Assembly (NCBI GenBank): GCA_030272585.1
Contig: BSYQ01000006.1
Location: 3,621,001 to 3,685,000 of the forward strand
Direction: 5' to 3'
DNA: 64,000 bases
From: Bryopsis sp. KO-2023
Taxonomy: Eukaryota > Chlorophyta > Ulvophyceae > Bryopsidales > Bryopsidaceae
This document shows, piece by piece, positions 1 through 12,995 of the stretch (the first letter of the stretch is position 1; each line of letters opens with the position of its first letter). The notes beneath the pieces are model-generated. The model had not been told where the DNA came from. It did not search any database and saw only the letters and a list, made by a program, of their open reading frames with translations. A program made the translations under genes and the position numbers.

Positions 1-40
1 GGACTGATCAGGATTTGAAATCCTCCGTTTTTGACAACAG

Positions 41-3000
41 GGTGTAGAGCTTGGACTCGAAACACAAAGTCGCCATCAAAAGGGGAATGCTGGCTGCATG
101 CTGCACTACCGGAGCCTCGACAATCCCCAAATCAAAACAGTGGGCGGGTTCAGCTGAAAGGTAGATAAAATCATTTGGTCAATCCACATGACTGCTTGGA
201 CTCCTTGCACAAACATAGCTCATCATCGCCATCTCTGTGCAAGGATTTCATGGAGTTCACAAGAATATGAAATTAAGAAGGAAAACCCCGATGATTTAAG
301 TAGTGATTTTGCATGCTTACAGAGGCAACATTGGCATCATGTGAAGGCATGAAATCTGTGGGATTTCAACGTGCGGTTGCCTACGCCATTCTTAACACTG
401 TATCTGCTGGAGAGTGCTGTGCAAGATGCAGGGAAGATTCCAAACGTGAGGCCACACGTTTTAAATGAAACAATCGTTATTGAATTGGATTTCATTTTTT
501 GGGGGTTGAGATCTCCTGGGTGATAAAAGTGTTGCCCAGATGGTGTCTGATAGCTCCTGGTTATCAATTTTTGATCATTCATTTTTGACCTTTCTTTTTT
601 TGACATGCTTTGGCAGTGTGTCATGCATGGATGTTTGTGAAATCCGAAAAGGGTTGTCATCTTTTTGGCAACGAGGTGCCTACAGCCAAAGAGATCCCTT
701 GCAAGGACTGCACCAGCGGAAGGAGAAAAATTGTTAAAGGTGAAACGAAATCGAACAAGAGGCACGACCTACCTTTCCTCGTTCTTTCGGCTTTCACTCC
801 TTGATAATTTTCTGTTTTTTTTCTTGTGGTGAAAATATATATATATATATATCAGGGGACGATGAGGAATGCAAAGATTCTGAAATCCTGCAGGGAAGAG
901 CGTTCAATGGGTTCTTTCGCCTTGCACCTGCCGATGCTTTTTTGACCAAAACATCCAAGGAATGCTGCGGACTGTGCAAAAACATCAGGGGTAACAAACG
1001 CTTTGTCTGAGAAAAAGAAGTGACTGCATGATTCTGATCGATCCATATATATATGGAGGTTTCACAGAGGATTTTTTTTCTTTTTTTTTAAATCAGAATG
1101 TAGGTCATGGACTTGGCGTGATGACAGCACATGTCAACTGAACGCTGATGTTCCCAATTCTGCCACCACCACAATCACAACACAAGGGGGAGTGCAAACA
1201 TCGAAATGTAAGCCCCTAATTGTATGTTACAATAATTAACCCTGATATTAATTCAATATTGGATCAATTTTTCAGACTCCGCTCGAGCGGTGTAAACTTG
1301 CTTGACCAGTCTTGGCTGAATGGAATTGACGTTAGGGGGAAAGAGAGCCCGATAATTTCGAGCAGAAAGAAAATATAAAGAAAATAGCAAGCAAAAAGAT
1401 TGCCATTCTCCAGGTTTCCATATTTTTAGGGATGTACATAATTTTGTGGCTGTGTTCCCTCACACAGATAGATAAAAAAATTGTACGTCCATAGGACCTC
1501 TGTGTTTTCATAAACACAAGCTGAATAGCATCAAGGACTTCTTCAGTCCCCTCCCCCCCCCCAAAAAAAAAAAAAATATTTAAAAAAACAGTCAAATAGA
1601 AAGATCTTCTGTTTCACTCTTGTGTGTGGCATTCTGGGGGAGAGTCAGGGTTCAATGTATGTTGCCTTTTTCCTCTCCACACATGCTTGTGCAGAAAAGG
1701 TTAAATACTCACTTGTGTCGAGTTTTTTCTTGAACAACAACTGTGTGTTCTCAGCTTGCGGTGGCCCACCATCAACAGAGAAGCAATGCCGATTTGAAAA
1801 AGGAATCGAAACATTTGGAGGGGATGCGTACGTAGAAAATCATTGGATCCCCAGTGGAAAGCGCTTGAAAACTCCTACACCTGGAGGATGCTGTGCTGTC
1901 TGTGAGGGAATGCCAGGTCTGAAAATATAACAACTTTGACCACTCTACCCCCCTCCCCCCCTCAGAAAGAAAAAAAAACATACTATAATACAATTATCAT
2001 AATGATGATTGATAAATGCCTTCTTTACTACTATCTGATTTGTGAAATAGAGAGTCTTGCCGGAATCCATGCAAGTTTTTCTTTCCTTTCGCAATCGTGA
2101 TCGTTGGACTGATTGTTTTTTATTTTCAAAAGCCAGAATGCACCACATGGACATTCACGAGAGGAAAACCAGGGCAACTTCCTTTTGGATGCTGGATAAA
2201 ATTTGATGTTCCGGGTGCGCAAAACATCAAGGCAGAAGAGTTCTTCAATCAGTCTGTCAGTGGGGTTGTGCCCAGCCGTCTGTCCTCTACACAATTGAAG
2301 GTCAGTGAAACCCAGCTGCAAAAAAAGGAAAAGATGGCCAAGATTGGTCGGCATAAGAAAATTTGTGGTGCGCTACATGTGTCATGGATTTTATTTTCCT
2401 GGTGCCTCTGATAATTTGCTGTTTCTGTGAGATTTTTTTTTTCAGCTGTCATTTGTGGGTGAATTTCAGGAATTCGACACGGCTGTGGAAGAAGCACGCA
2501 AGAATGCCAAACATGCCAATCATGAAAACCTTGACCAAAAAAAATCAGGAAAAAAAGGAAAAAAATGGATTCTTATGGCTGTAATGCTGGGCGTCGTGGG
2601 CGTGGTTCTATGCTTGCTGTGCTGCGTCATTGCCTACACATGTCACGTATATAGAAAAAGGAAGCGCAGAGAAAAAATCGCCAAGCAGCAACACATGCAA
2701 ATGGCACATCATATGCCTCACATGATCGAAACCCTCCCCACTGGAGGAGCAGCAGGAGGTCCCCCGAGTGCAATCCAGCCATATGTCGCACCTGGGGCAG
2801 CCAGCGTTGCTGTCACCATAGGAAAGCCAGCTCAGCCCGTGATCTCTTATGCAGGGGGGGCTCCTTTATCAAGTCATGTTGCGGCTGGAGGGGGAGGCTT
2901 GGTAACCAATCTGTCTGTGGGAGGGGCTTCTTTAGCAACCCGTGCTTGTGGGGGGGGGCCTTCGCTGGTGAGGTATGTCTCGTCGGCTGCTCAGAGTGTG

Positions 3001-6000
3001 GGTGCCAGCAGCCAAGGGCGTTCCTCCCCGGTGGCCAGCGAGGAGAGGGTGACTGTTGCAATGCCAGAAGTGATAGAGGAGGAGGAGGAGGAGGAGGAGG
3101 GGGGCAAGGAGTCTGCATACAGGATGAAGGTGGAATTATTGGAGGGGTTGAAAGGGAGAGGGGGGACTTATTTTGGGCAAGATCAAGAGGAGTTTCCGGG
3201 TGAAGACATCAACCAGGCGCTAATGGAGCTGGGCATCGGGGATCGACTCGGAGGTAAAGGGGGAATGTATTTATTTATTTATTTATTTATTTATTTATTT
3301 TATTTTATTTTATTTATTTATTTATTTTATTTCATTTTTATTTTATTTGTTTTTATTATTATTTTTTTCGGGGGGGGGGGGCATGAAATGAGGCCTGGTT
3401 TTGCTGAACAGGGTTGAAATAATATTGTTTGGAATCTAGTTGTTCAGAAACGCTTGGAAATTGCGATTTCTTCCCCCTTTGAATTGTGAAGTTACAATTG
3501 GTTGCAAGAAACAATATCAAATTATCACAACGGGGTATGCATGTATTGCAATACATAAATAATAGCCAATTGGCTATTATTTGTGAATCTCCCACTAAGA
3601 ATACATATATTGTGAATACATATTTGAGGCTTTATTGCTTCTCCAGCCCAACATGGAAGCACTGCAATTTGAAAAAGGTCGACTCTTTGGGAAAACAAAT
3701 CAATCAAATAGAAAAAAGGGGGGTAAAAACAGGTTTCTTTCTTTGTCTTTTGATGGATTTTCTCTCTCTTTTTATATACATTTTTTTCGCAGGCAAGTAT
3801 GTGTTTGAGGGAGAAATAAGGTTGGGAAAAACATCTATCGTGGTGGATGCACGGCAGCGCATTGGGCAGGCCACCCCAGTGATCATCAAATTTTTCCGCA
3901 GCTTGGCTGCTTTTGAAAGGGAAGCCAAGTTCTTCAGTCAAAAGATCGTCTCCCCTCGAATTCCTCAGGTTTGAATTTTCTTTCACCCATCCACGAATAG
4001 TTTGCGGAAAATAATCACGCAACAGCATCTTTATATATATATATTTATATGGGGAAACAAATAATATTTTTGTTGGTGTTGGTCAAAATTTACATTCTGT
4101 GAAATCGGCTGAACTTTCAGTTATATCTTCCACAACTCTTCAATAAAAAGGGCCACTTCTCCAGAAGTGCCCTGTTTTATTAAACAATCTCCCCACAACA
4201 CAGTCTTGTTTTTGAGGGGGTCGAAATATATGGAAACTTTTTATTTTCATTTTTCGAAAAAAAATATTTTTTTTGAAAAGAATGGAAGTGCAAGATTTAT
4301 TTGACTTGGTAGAACTCTAAGAAAATCAGCTTTGGAAGGATTTTGCTCCCCATCCAGATGCTATGTTTCTTAAAGTTCTGAACAGATATATTTTTATTAT
4401 GGGGCAGGTTTTGGACATTTTTGCTGAGGAAGAAGCACAATTTTGGGGTCTGCCTCCGACTCCATGTGTGGTGATGGAGCGAGGAGACTTCACACTGGCG
4501 CAATTCCTTGAATCAAAGGTTTCCGTGTTGGATCCGCTTGACCAAAGTTCCATTCTTTACAAGATATGTTTGGCACTTGATGTGCTGCATCAGCATGGGA
4601 TTGCCCACAGGTCAGAAAAACATAAAAAGCTATGGAAAAAAAGGCTGAAAAAAAACAATAATGGTAATAAATCCGAGTACATATACATATGTAATAAAAA
4701 AATTACCGATCATCTTTTCGGTGACATGCATTGATGTCGGTGTTGGAAAACTTCATTGAAATGTATATCCCCTTCGAACCCTTCCTCAGCAGGAAAAACT
4801 CTTTTGACATATTTGATGGAAAGTGTTGGGCCTGATATCATATACTACATTTTTTTCCAATTTTTCTGCCAATTTTTATCAACCCGTTGTGCCCAGTTTT
4901 GTCTAACTATCGATATCTGCTTCTGTTCCAGGAATCTGACACCGCAAAACGTCGTGATGTTCTCCTCCAGTCTGTCATGGAAACTCATCGACTACAGTTT
5001 TTCCTCCAAAAAGGGAAGGAGCAGTCCAATAGTTTATTCTTTGACGTCTTGCTCACCGGAAATGCTGACAGCGCATGCCAAGGGACACACCCATATCTTT
5101 GCGAAGCTTTCCGTCGACATGTGGTCCCTGGGTTTGATATTTTGGGAGGTGTTGACTGGCTTTCCTTTGTTTGGGAGACAGTTTTCGAAAGACGAGGTGA
5201 GCATTTCTGAGCCCCCACTCATGTGTTTATGGATTGCTTGATGGTGCGTTCTATATGTATACATATCTTTCACACAATGCCAAAAAATCTCCAAGTCCAA
5301 CCCTAGTGGAAATGTGTTTTTGGCTGATGTGGAATTCAAGTTTGGAATAAACGATTAGGGTGCTACCTTTTTTGTTTTCAGTCAAGCGGATCTGTGTGTG
5401 TGTGTACATGTCCATCAAAAGCAGAAAAAAAAATCAAACGTTTTTTTTTTTTTTTCTGCTTTTGATGAAGTGCTGAAGTCCCAACATTATTTTAAACTTA
5501 TCGACCATGTTTTCCCCTGACCCAGTTTTCTCTCCTCTGGCAAAAAAAAAACAAAAACAAAAGGTGATGTCGATGTTGCTGGGTGTCACTCCTCTGCCTT
5601 TCGAAAAAGATCCTGAGCTTTGGGATAACATCAAAAACACGGCTGCCAGAAGAATTGTTCAAAACCTGTTGATTCGGAGCCCCAACGCTCGATGGCCCAT
5701 TCAAAAGGTGCTGTCGAATTCCTTTTTTTCATCTGGAGAGGACACGGTGCAAGAGGAGCGAAGCGTTTCACGGTCCAACGTCAAGCTGAAGGGCATCGCA
5801 GAGTCGGTAAACACGGTGGAAGAAAAGCTCGAAAAGGTAATAAATCCCCCCCCAAAAAAACAGAAACGAAATAATAGTCATGCTGATCTATGCACATGTT
5901 ATACCCCATGCATCCAGCAGATTTTTTTTGATTTTTTTTTCGGAATTTAATTAAATTTGTATTGTTTCGTTTTTGGTTGTATTTGTAATTGATCAGGATG

Positions 6001-7577
6001 TAACTTTTGTTATTAATTTTTTTTTCTGGGTTTCCTGTGAAAGGAAATTGAAAAAATTACGGATGGCAAGCTTTTCTCGAACTTTTGTCTTTTGTGTGTG
6101 GTTGAAACAAAAACAAAAAATAACAATTAAAATATTACATGGGTAAGAACTTGTTGTTGTTTTTTTTCTGTGCTTTGGTTGTAATAAACTTCTTCTTTTT
6201 CTGTTTCAGATGGTTGAGGTGGCCATCGAGGAGATCAAATTGAACGTCGGAGCGGTGGTCATCATGTGTTGCAGTTTCTTTGAGATTTCGCCCAGCGAGT
6301 TCCTGTCAAAAACCCCGACCGAGAAGGAACTCATCAACGGGTATAAAAAGGGCACTCTGGATGTCACAGAAGCCCTGACTGCCGTCAACTTCAATCCTTT
6401 AAAAGAGTACAAAAAGGTAATGGCAACCCTGCCATCAAAAAGCTGGATCGTTTACTCACAGGAAATCTGCTCCTTGTAGTAGGTTTCAGCAAGTGGGAGA
6501 TAATTTTCAAGCTGGTTCTTGGCTGTGGGAAAATTGCAAGGCGTCGATCTCCCCATCTACAAAAAAACATTTTTCCTTACCAAAGCTTTGCGATTTTTAA
6601 GAAGTAACCTATAAAAATAACCTATTTTTCTTTTCAAAAATTAAGTCGATACGAGGAAAAATGGAGGTTTTTTGTCTGTGTTGTCGGGAGGGGAAAAAAA
6701 ATGCTGGAAAAAGTTTTGTGGAAAAAATAAATAAAGTAAAATAAAATAAAATAAGAAGTCAAATTTGAATTTTTGGTCCGCAGGAACCGAGGCCGCTGCT
6801 TCGTCTGGAAAGAAATCACATTGTCAGGATCACTTTGCTGTACGGGGCATCGATGGGGATGGAATTGCCGATTTCCGAGATTCTGTCATGTCGAATAGAA
6901 CCAACACATGCTCCCACAGACGCCCGGCAAGTGCAAATTTCGCCGGTGCATAAAAAGGGCCACATCCTGGATGGAGTCGGCTACTGGGAAACCACCAGTC
7001 ACAAGGATTCGTCACTGAAAGTTGTGGGGGACCGTTCGATTGACCTGGTTCTGGACGTTCGGATAAAATCCACAGGAGATGTGTTGCAGGTAGGCTTCAA
7101 AAAATATGGAGAAAAAAAAGTAGAAGAAATGGTAGAAAAAATGAACAAAAAAGTAATGCACACACAGAGAGGAATAAAATTCAAATTAAGAAAAAGAGGA
7201 TTCTGGCTGCGGAAATATTTAACAAAAAAAAGAAGTGATCGAAAATCTGTGTTTTTTGAAAATGGAACATAGTAGATGTAAGATTCAAAAAAAAGAAAAA
7301 AATGCACTGAAAGAATTCAGTATTATTTAGTGTGAACGAAAAAAGCCCTATTTGCATGCTTTCTGTGTTTTTATTTTGCTCCTGCTTTGCTTTATATTTA
7401 TTCTCCTTCTGGGTACAGATCCGAAAAACGATTGATATTCAAATGAGGAGGTCTGACGATCAGATGAAAAGCGTGGTGAGATTCAATCACGCCAAACAGT
7501 GGTTTCAGGACCTGCCCTCCTGGGCTAAAATATACATCCACGGAGCCGTATTTGTGTGGAGAAGGATAAGGGTTTAA
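41..7577 (+). CDS. PAN/Apple-domain receptor-like pseudokinase (5' end outside window)
   Basis: Fifteen exons are readable: 41-160, 347-445, 617-739, 856-990, 1097-1207, 1755-1916, 2137-2300, 2446-3253, 3793-3968, 4408-4610, 4932-5196, 5564-5836, 6210-6416, 6784-7089 and 7419-7577. They join in phase and give about 1102 residues, and the start lies upstream of the window. The first seven exons encode cysteine-rich PAN/Apple modules, a fold used extracellularly for protein or glycan binding. Each module is split over two exons at the same place, with CC..C before the intron and C..W after it; one half and three whole modules are present. One membrane span (WILMAVMLGVVGVVLCLL, about 2570-2625) is followed by Arg/Lys and a Gly/Ala/Ser-rich linker. 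The kinase-like domain keeps the VIIK lysine, but HRD reads HRN (HRNLTPQN), DFG reads DYS, and the glycine loop is degenerate. I infer a catalytically dead signalling receptor. The roughly 200-residue C-terminal region is unrecognised. Confidence 0.8.
3268..3356. repeat. (TTTA)n microsatellite in an intron of the pseudokinase gene
   Basis: A run of imperfect TTTA/TTTTA units fills the start of the intron between the linker exon and the first kinase exon. It is followed by a run of about ten G. This is simple-sequence DNA with no coding sign. Confidence 0.9.
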
Positions 7578-9099
7578 TAATTGAGAGTGATTAGTCAATT
7601 GGGAGTGATTAGACTATTGAAACTATGTGCTCGAAAGAAAAAAAAAGAAAAAAGAAAAAGTTGGATACGAAAACTTCAAAGGAATGAATGAACGAAATGG
7701 CATGAGCTATTTTCCCCAGAAGAAGAAAAAAGTCAAGGTCGATCACTCTTGGGTTTCGAACTGATTTTTCATGTATTTGTTTTTGGTTATATCGCAGCTT
7801 CGGCCAGGGGGTATATTTGACATCTGATCATTTTTTTCTTGGGACTTTTAGACTTTTAACTTTTTTCGGGGGAAAAGATCAGGTTTTTTCAGAGTGGGAA
7901 GGTGTTGTCAAATCAAGTTGTGCAAACTTACACACGATGGGAATTTAGAAAACAAAATGAAAAAGATTTTTTTGGAAGAAAAAAAAAAGTCTCTGAAAAG
8001 AGTTCATCTTGTTTTTCAAGCTGCTTGTGGATTTTTAGCTTTGTGGTGGTTGCTTCGATAGGAAGCTTGGGTGGAAAATTTCAGGGTTTTAAGACTGTCT
8101 TTTTAAGACTGGGAAAATTATTATTACGAAAAAGGGATAAATGCAGCTGATATTGATTCCCATGTTCGGTGTATTGCTGTCAGTTCTTGTCCGACCTTGG
8201 TCGAGGGGTCGTAGAAAGCAAGACTTGTTAATATCAAAAGTGTTGCAGTTATCATTTTCTGTTAGTTTTCTTAGAGAAGATCATTTTCTGTTAGTTTTCT
8301 TGTCTGGTTTTGAACTTCAGGTCAAGGTTACCCCACTAAACCGCACGTTCAGGACCTCAACTCAACAACACCACCAACAATGATTACATGTCGCCTGAGG
8401 AGCCACTCTGCTCATCGCAACCTAATACCAAATCACCACCTCATGAAAAATAAACTGGATCCATAAGCCCTTCTTCAAAAAACAACCAAAAACACACACC
8501 ACAAAAAAAAAACTCCCTAATAACTCAAAGTCCTGTCGATCCCAACCCCAAGAAACAACCACTACATTTGGCATATCAAATTTCTCCAACGCCAGTTGTT
8601 GGACAACTCTCAAATCAACCACAACTTCTTCAGCCTGACTTCCATTATTAGTGTAAGGGGGCTGAGTGGATTGGCTTACACAATGTAAAAAGGAAAAGAT
8701 TTGTTTCGAAAAACAGAAAACCTCAGTAGATGAATGTAGTTTTGCTTTGATTGAAGGTTTCTGATGGGAGTCTGGACATCTCAGAATACCATTGAGGCAT
8801 ATGAAGTCACCTGCTGTATGTTATATGGGGATATTTTGTGGGCTACTGAAACGATCTCTGCACATATTGCATAAATAAGAATAAACCCTCCTTCCCCTAA
8901 AAAAAGGAAAGGAATAAAAGCCCTTGGACACAAGCAGTTGAAGTTCAGGGCTGTAGGAGGTTCGTTCTTATTCATTTTGGAAGGAACCAATACTTGGAAA
9001 GGGAGCAGGGGTGTTCGGGAGCTTGCCAACTCATTTTTCTTTCTTTCCTCAAGCTATGTTGTTTTTACTGGCAAACGGTTTGGAAAAGACCTGTTTAAG
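7578..9099. other. Gene-poor spacer after the pseudokinase gene
   Basis: No convincing gene was found. The stretch is T- and A-rich. The only coding-like piece is on the minus strand near 8535-8640 (reads roughly VVDLRVVQQLALEKF), which has no clear donor, no recognised family and no partner exon. It could be an exon remnant. Confidence 0.5.
8251..8301 (+). repeat. Short direct repeat, 22 bp twice
   Basis: The 22-base word starting atcattttctg occurs at 8251-8272 and again at 8280-8301, seven bases apart. It looks like a small local duplication with no evident function. Confidence 0.85.
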
Positions 9100-10765
9100 G
9101 ACTTCACGCCGATCCGTGCCTATGTCTCGTTTCGTTCTCGCGCAAACGCATCCATCTCCTCTCAACTCACCTTCTACTCAAGCGCACAAGTCGTCACAGT
9201 GAAAGTCGACGCCTTGGCTCCACTTCAGCAGGTCCACTAGCCATCGCTTCCTAGCATGACAACTTCGGATCAGTATTAAAACAACACGAAATGAACCAGA
9301 GCACCGTTCTCGAAGCTCTGGTGTTCGACCTCAGCGTCGTAGAACCGGTTGCTAGCCTCTGTGACGTCCTCCATATTCGTGTTCAAAATATGAGTGTTTT
9401 GTGATCCATGAGCTTACCGGCGATATCGCATCGATGCGGTGCGGGATTGCCGCGCGCTTCTCGTTCGACAAGACTTTTAACGCGAGCGAACTCTCCCTAC
9501 AACCGTTTCCACAAAAGCGTCGTCCTCTTTACTTGAACAAGTAACTGTCTCCGCCATGTATATCCATCATTTCGACTGCAGCTTGTTCCACGACTGGAGG
9601 GTTTTTTCGGCTGTGGTCTCTCCACGCGTTGTTATTTTTTGCTCGAGGCCTTTCCGAACGCACCGCCGTCTCGAAAAAGCCTTGGTCCGTCACACCCAGT
9701 GTGTGCGCAAAGTGTGAAGGAGGAAAAACATTTGAATTGATGTGACAAGTGCAATTTTGTGACAAAACACTTGTTCCAAAAGTACCAAATCGCTGCATTT
9801 CCTCGATCATCCGTGTGATCGATGATCCGTTCATCCGCGCTTTCACGTTTCATCTCGTTTCAAAAGTTCAATTCTCTCACACGTTATTTTCAAGTTTGCA
9901 TTTTTTGTTCGAAACTTCGTTTTCTCTTCAATGATCATTATCGTTGGTTGAAAAAGTTTCGGTTTTGGTGAAGTCGGTGGTCCGTTTGGTGGTGGACCTT
10001 TGTCCACCAAAAAAAAAAAAGTTTAGAAAAGAAAAAAAAGAGTGCTTGGAACTCAAAGGCTCTAGGAAGCCGTTTTAGGGAAAAAAAATCCTATATGGGA
10101 GGCTCGAGTGGTGGCTAATTTGAATGGAAAGGAGATACCCAATAAGGTACTCGGTTTTTTTTATAACTTTGTTTTCCGAGTCATAAATAAGAAAACTAAA
10201 AAATCCTCGTAAAACGGGTGGTCGGTTTTTTTTTAAGCTCTTGTTTTCCGACCCATAAAAAAAAACAAAAAAAAAGGACGGGCTCTAGGAAGCCCGTTTT
10301 GAAAAAAAATCGTACATGGGAGACTCAAGTGGTGGATAAATGGATTGGAAATGAGATACCCAAATGTACTCGCCCTTTGTTTTTGCCGCCTTGTTTTGGG
10401 ACGAAACCGATTGGAACTGCCTGAAAAAACTCGACCAGCGCCTTTTGCACGCGAGAGATGCAAAGATGTATTTCCCTTGGATCCTTTTGTTGTTGCCGCC
10501 TTGTTCTGGGAAGAAACCGAAAATGACTCGAACTGCCTTGAAAACTCGACCAGCGGCTTTTGCACGCGAGAGATGCAATATCTATTTTTCATGATCCTTG
10601 GATCCCTTTGATGTTGCCGCCTTGTTTCGGGAAGAAACCGAAAACGACTCGAACTGCCTGAAAAAACTCGACCAAGCGCCTTTTGCACGCGAGAGATGCA
10701 ATATTTTCCAAAAACCAAAACTCGATTCAAATTGGTTTGCAAACCAGTTCAGCAAAAAAAAAAAA
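9100..10765 (-). repeat. Inverted paralogous copy of the repeat block flanking the LINE, without the LINE
   Basis: Read on the minus strand, 10765 to about 9850 matches 38870-40112, and about 9775 to 9100 matches 45129-45690. Shared landmarks are three gcgagagatgc units (10451, 10566, 10689), the hairpin near 10275-10297 facing those at 39280 and 39499, the gaacttttgaaacga stretch, and the cacttgtcacatc and gtcgactttc stretches. Identity looks like roughly 75-85 percent by eye. The two flanks sit next to each other here. The intervening 5 kb of ORF1, ORF2 and dUTPase is absent, and about 50 bases with no match lie at the junction (about 9780-9830). Confidence 0.8.
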
Positions 10766-10796
10766 TGGCGGAGGGTGGAAAGTTGACCGCGTCATG

Positions 10797-12990
10797 ATGG
10801 ATAAACTGTAGGTCTTTACACAGCCCCCTTCGCCTGTCAAATTCATTCTACCATCCACAAGCTCCATTCAATGCAACATGTGTTAATAGTCCTCGTCAGG
10901 AAAGCCACTGTTGCTGCATCCTTTGGGTCCAGACCCCCCTCTAAAAATTCCTTGAATGCACACATCTCCACCAATTATTTCCATCACAAACCACTTCAGC
11001 CTGCGATCTGCCCAGCCATCCACAAGCTCCAGAAGAAGTTGCTTGAAAAAAAGGGGGTCGGATGCACAGTCAGCTTGAGTCCATCTCACGAGCACAAGAA
11101 AGTGCTTCAGAAGATGTTCTAAGATATTTGAAATGTCATCATCCAACTCCTCCAGAAAAGAAAATCAAGCACCACACAAATCACCCCCCCAAAAAAATTA
11201 AGATTTCACACCTCTACCAAGGCCGACAGACTGACCTTTTTCAACGTCGCCTCGGTAAGTTTCAGCACCACATCATCCAGCCTGGAAGACACCGCAAAAG
11301 ACATGCAAAAGACTGAATCTCAGCCACCAACACAGGCAGGACTCTCTCCATCAGCTCTTCAGCAGCACCTGAAATAATTCACACAAGCTACTCTTAATGT
11401 GCTACATGCATCTGGTAATCATGGAAAATAGTAATGGTAGGAAATAATTATTTCCTAGTATTATAATAATAATGGGAGGACCAGCTCAAAAAATACAACA
11501 AATCAAGAAAATTGAAAAAGCGGATAAAGATCATCCACGTAAAAAAAATTTTCACGCATGAAGAGCAATCAGCCCAACCACCAAACAGTCAGCAGTGTTT
11601 TCCATTCCAAGATTGAGAAGGTGAATGGAATCTGCTCAGAATGGAGGGTATCATCTTGACCAAAAGTTGGTTTGGAGGCCAGACACTTTCCATAAATCAC
11701 CACAACAGATGCTCAGCACAACCTGAAACAGGCATAAATCCATATGTATATATAATATCGTGCAATATATTAAAACCACAGAGCTGATCTCAGGTTTTGA
11801 CCTGTTGCTCGAAAGAAAGCTCACCTCAAGAGCGTTCGGTATGTATTTCAGCGTCTGGGGCCCCAGCGTTTCCACCATTCGATGTAGAAATGATATGAAT
11901 CTCGTTCTCAGGGACTTGCTCTCAGGAAACACCTGGGGCACCCTAAGTGCCAGCTCCAGGCATTGCAGAAACAACTGACCTACAATAGAATAAAACAGGA
12001 TGACATTCAGGCAGGCATAAACAAACAAGCAGCGCAGAATAGTTTATTCGTCGAGAAAAAAACAGAGATAGTGGAGAGATGCTGTCATGTATGGCTCAGA
12101 CAGTGGATGGTGAATGTTGTCAGCACGGCACATCTCATCGATGCAAACCTCTATGAAAAAAATGCATCATTGCCATACAAATACGGTCGAAACTCGATGT
12201 TTCAAAAAAATAAAAATATGAGGAACCCAACTTTGTGAGCTTTTCTGTTCAGATCATATAGGTTATGCATCATGAACTGTCAGATGTCCTTGACCACATA
12301 TGAATTCTAATCATCAGGCTTAAAATCAGTACCTGCATTTTGAGACGGAATTTTTGACAGCCTGACCGCAACTTGTTTCTGATCTTCAGCCTGCATATCT
12401 TCGGCACCAAGCAGCATTCCTACCACTTCAACCACTCAAACACTCGATTGTTGTTCGCCACCGATGAGAAGGTGCTTGCTCGGGACATGCCCTCCAAAAT
12501 CTACCATCGGGGTCTGGGCAACTTGTTCCAAAAGTGGCTGCAAGCTTCTCAAGATCCCCGTGCATGGTGAGAGGCACCCGATCCAGGGTGATCTTTCTGC
12601 ACAAACCTCATGAGCAAACAGCAAGTCCGATTCGCAACTGTCTACGACAACAATGCAAGATTCATCACCCCCCCATCAAAAACTCGACGACGTGCCCTCA
12701 CTTCGACAGGGTGGAGGATCCCTCTCCAATGTTCCTGCGTAAATGACTTCCGCATATCGACAACAAATCAGCCTCAACAGACAGCATCAGGTCAGTATGG
12801 TGATTCCTGATAAGTCATCAACAAACTTCAATTTGTGGAATTCTGTGGATTTAAAACAGCATCGAAATGGTCCATATCCTCACAACACCTCCAACCACCA
12901 ACACACATACACATTCCAACAGATCCCATTTATTATAGAATTGTAATTGCATCATTAATCAACCATCTCTTGTTGGAGTATTAAAGAATA
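10797..12990 (-). pseudogene. Decayed duplicate of the exportin-T 3' half
   Basis: The minus strand carries pieces matching the exportin-T gene at 34670-38800 in order, introns included. These are a truncated last-exon copy (about 10897-11060), a copy of the exon before it (about 11190-11370), a well kept copy of the 36739-36893 exon (about 11828-11982), a copy of the 35583-35873 exon (about 12335-12645), and copies of the intron-10 repeats (about 12780-12860). The gene's 3' flank is copied too (about 10797-10890). Parts are missing, including the 36064-36190 exon and the end of the last exon, and the reading frames are broken in several places. Because introns are retained, this is a DNA-level segmental duplication rather than a retrocopy. 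Confidence 0.85.
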
Positions 12991-12995
12991 TATAC

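Noticed and set aside
9529-9853. Open frames on the minus strand in the inverted repeat block
   Set aside because: They span the junction between two unrelated flanks and the matching frame is not kept in the other copy.
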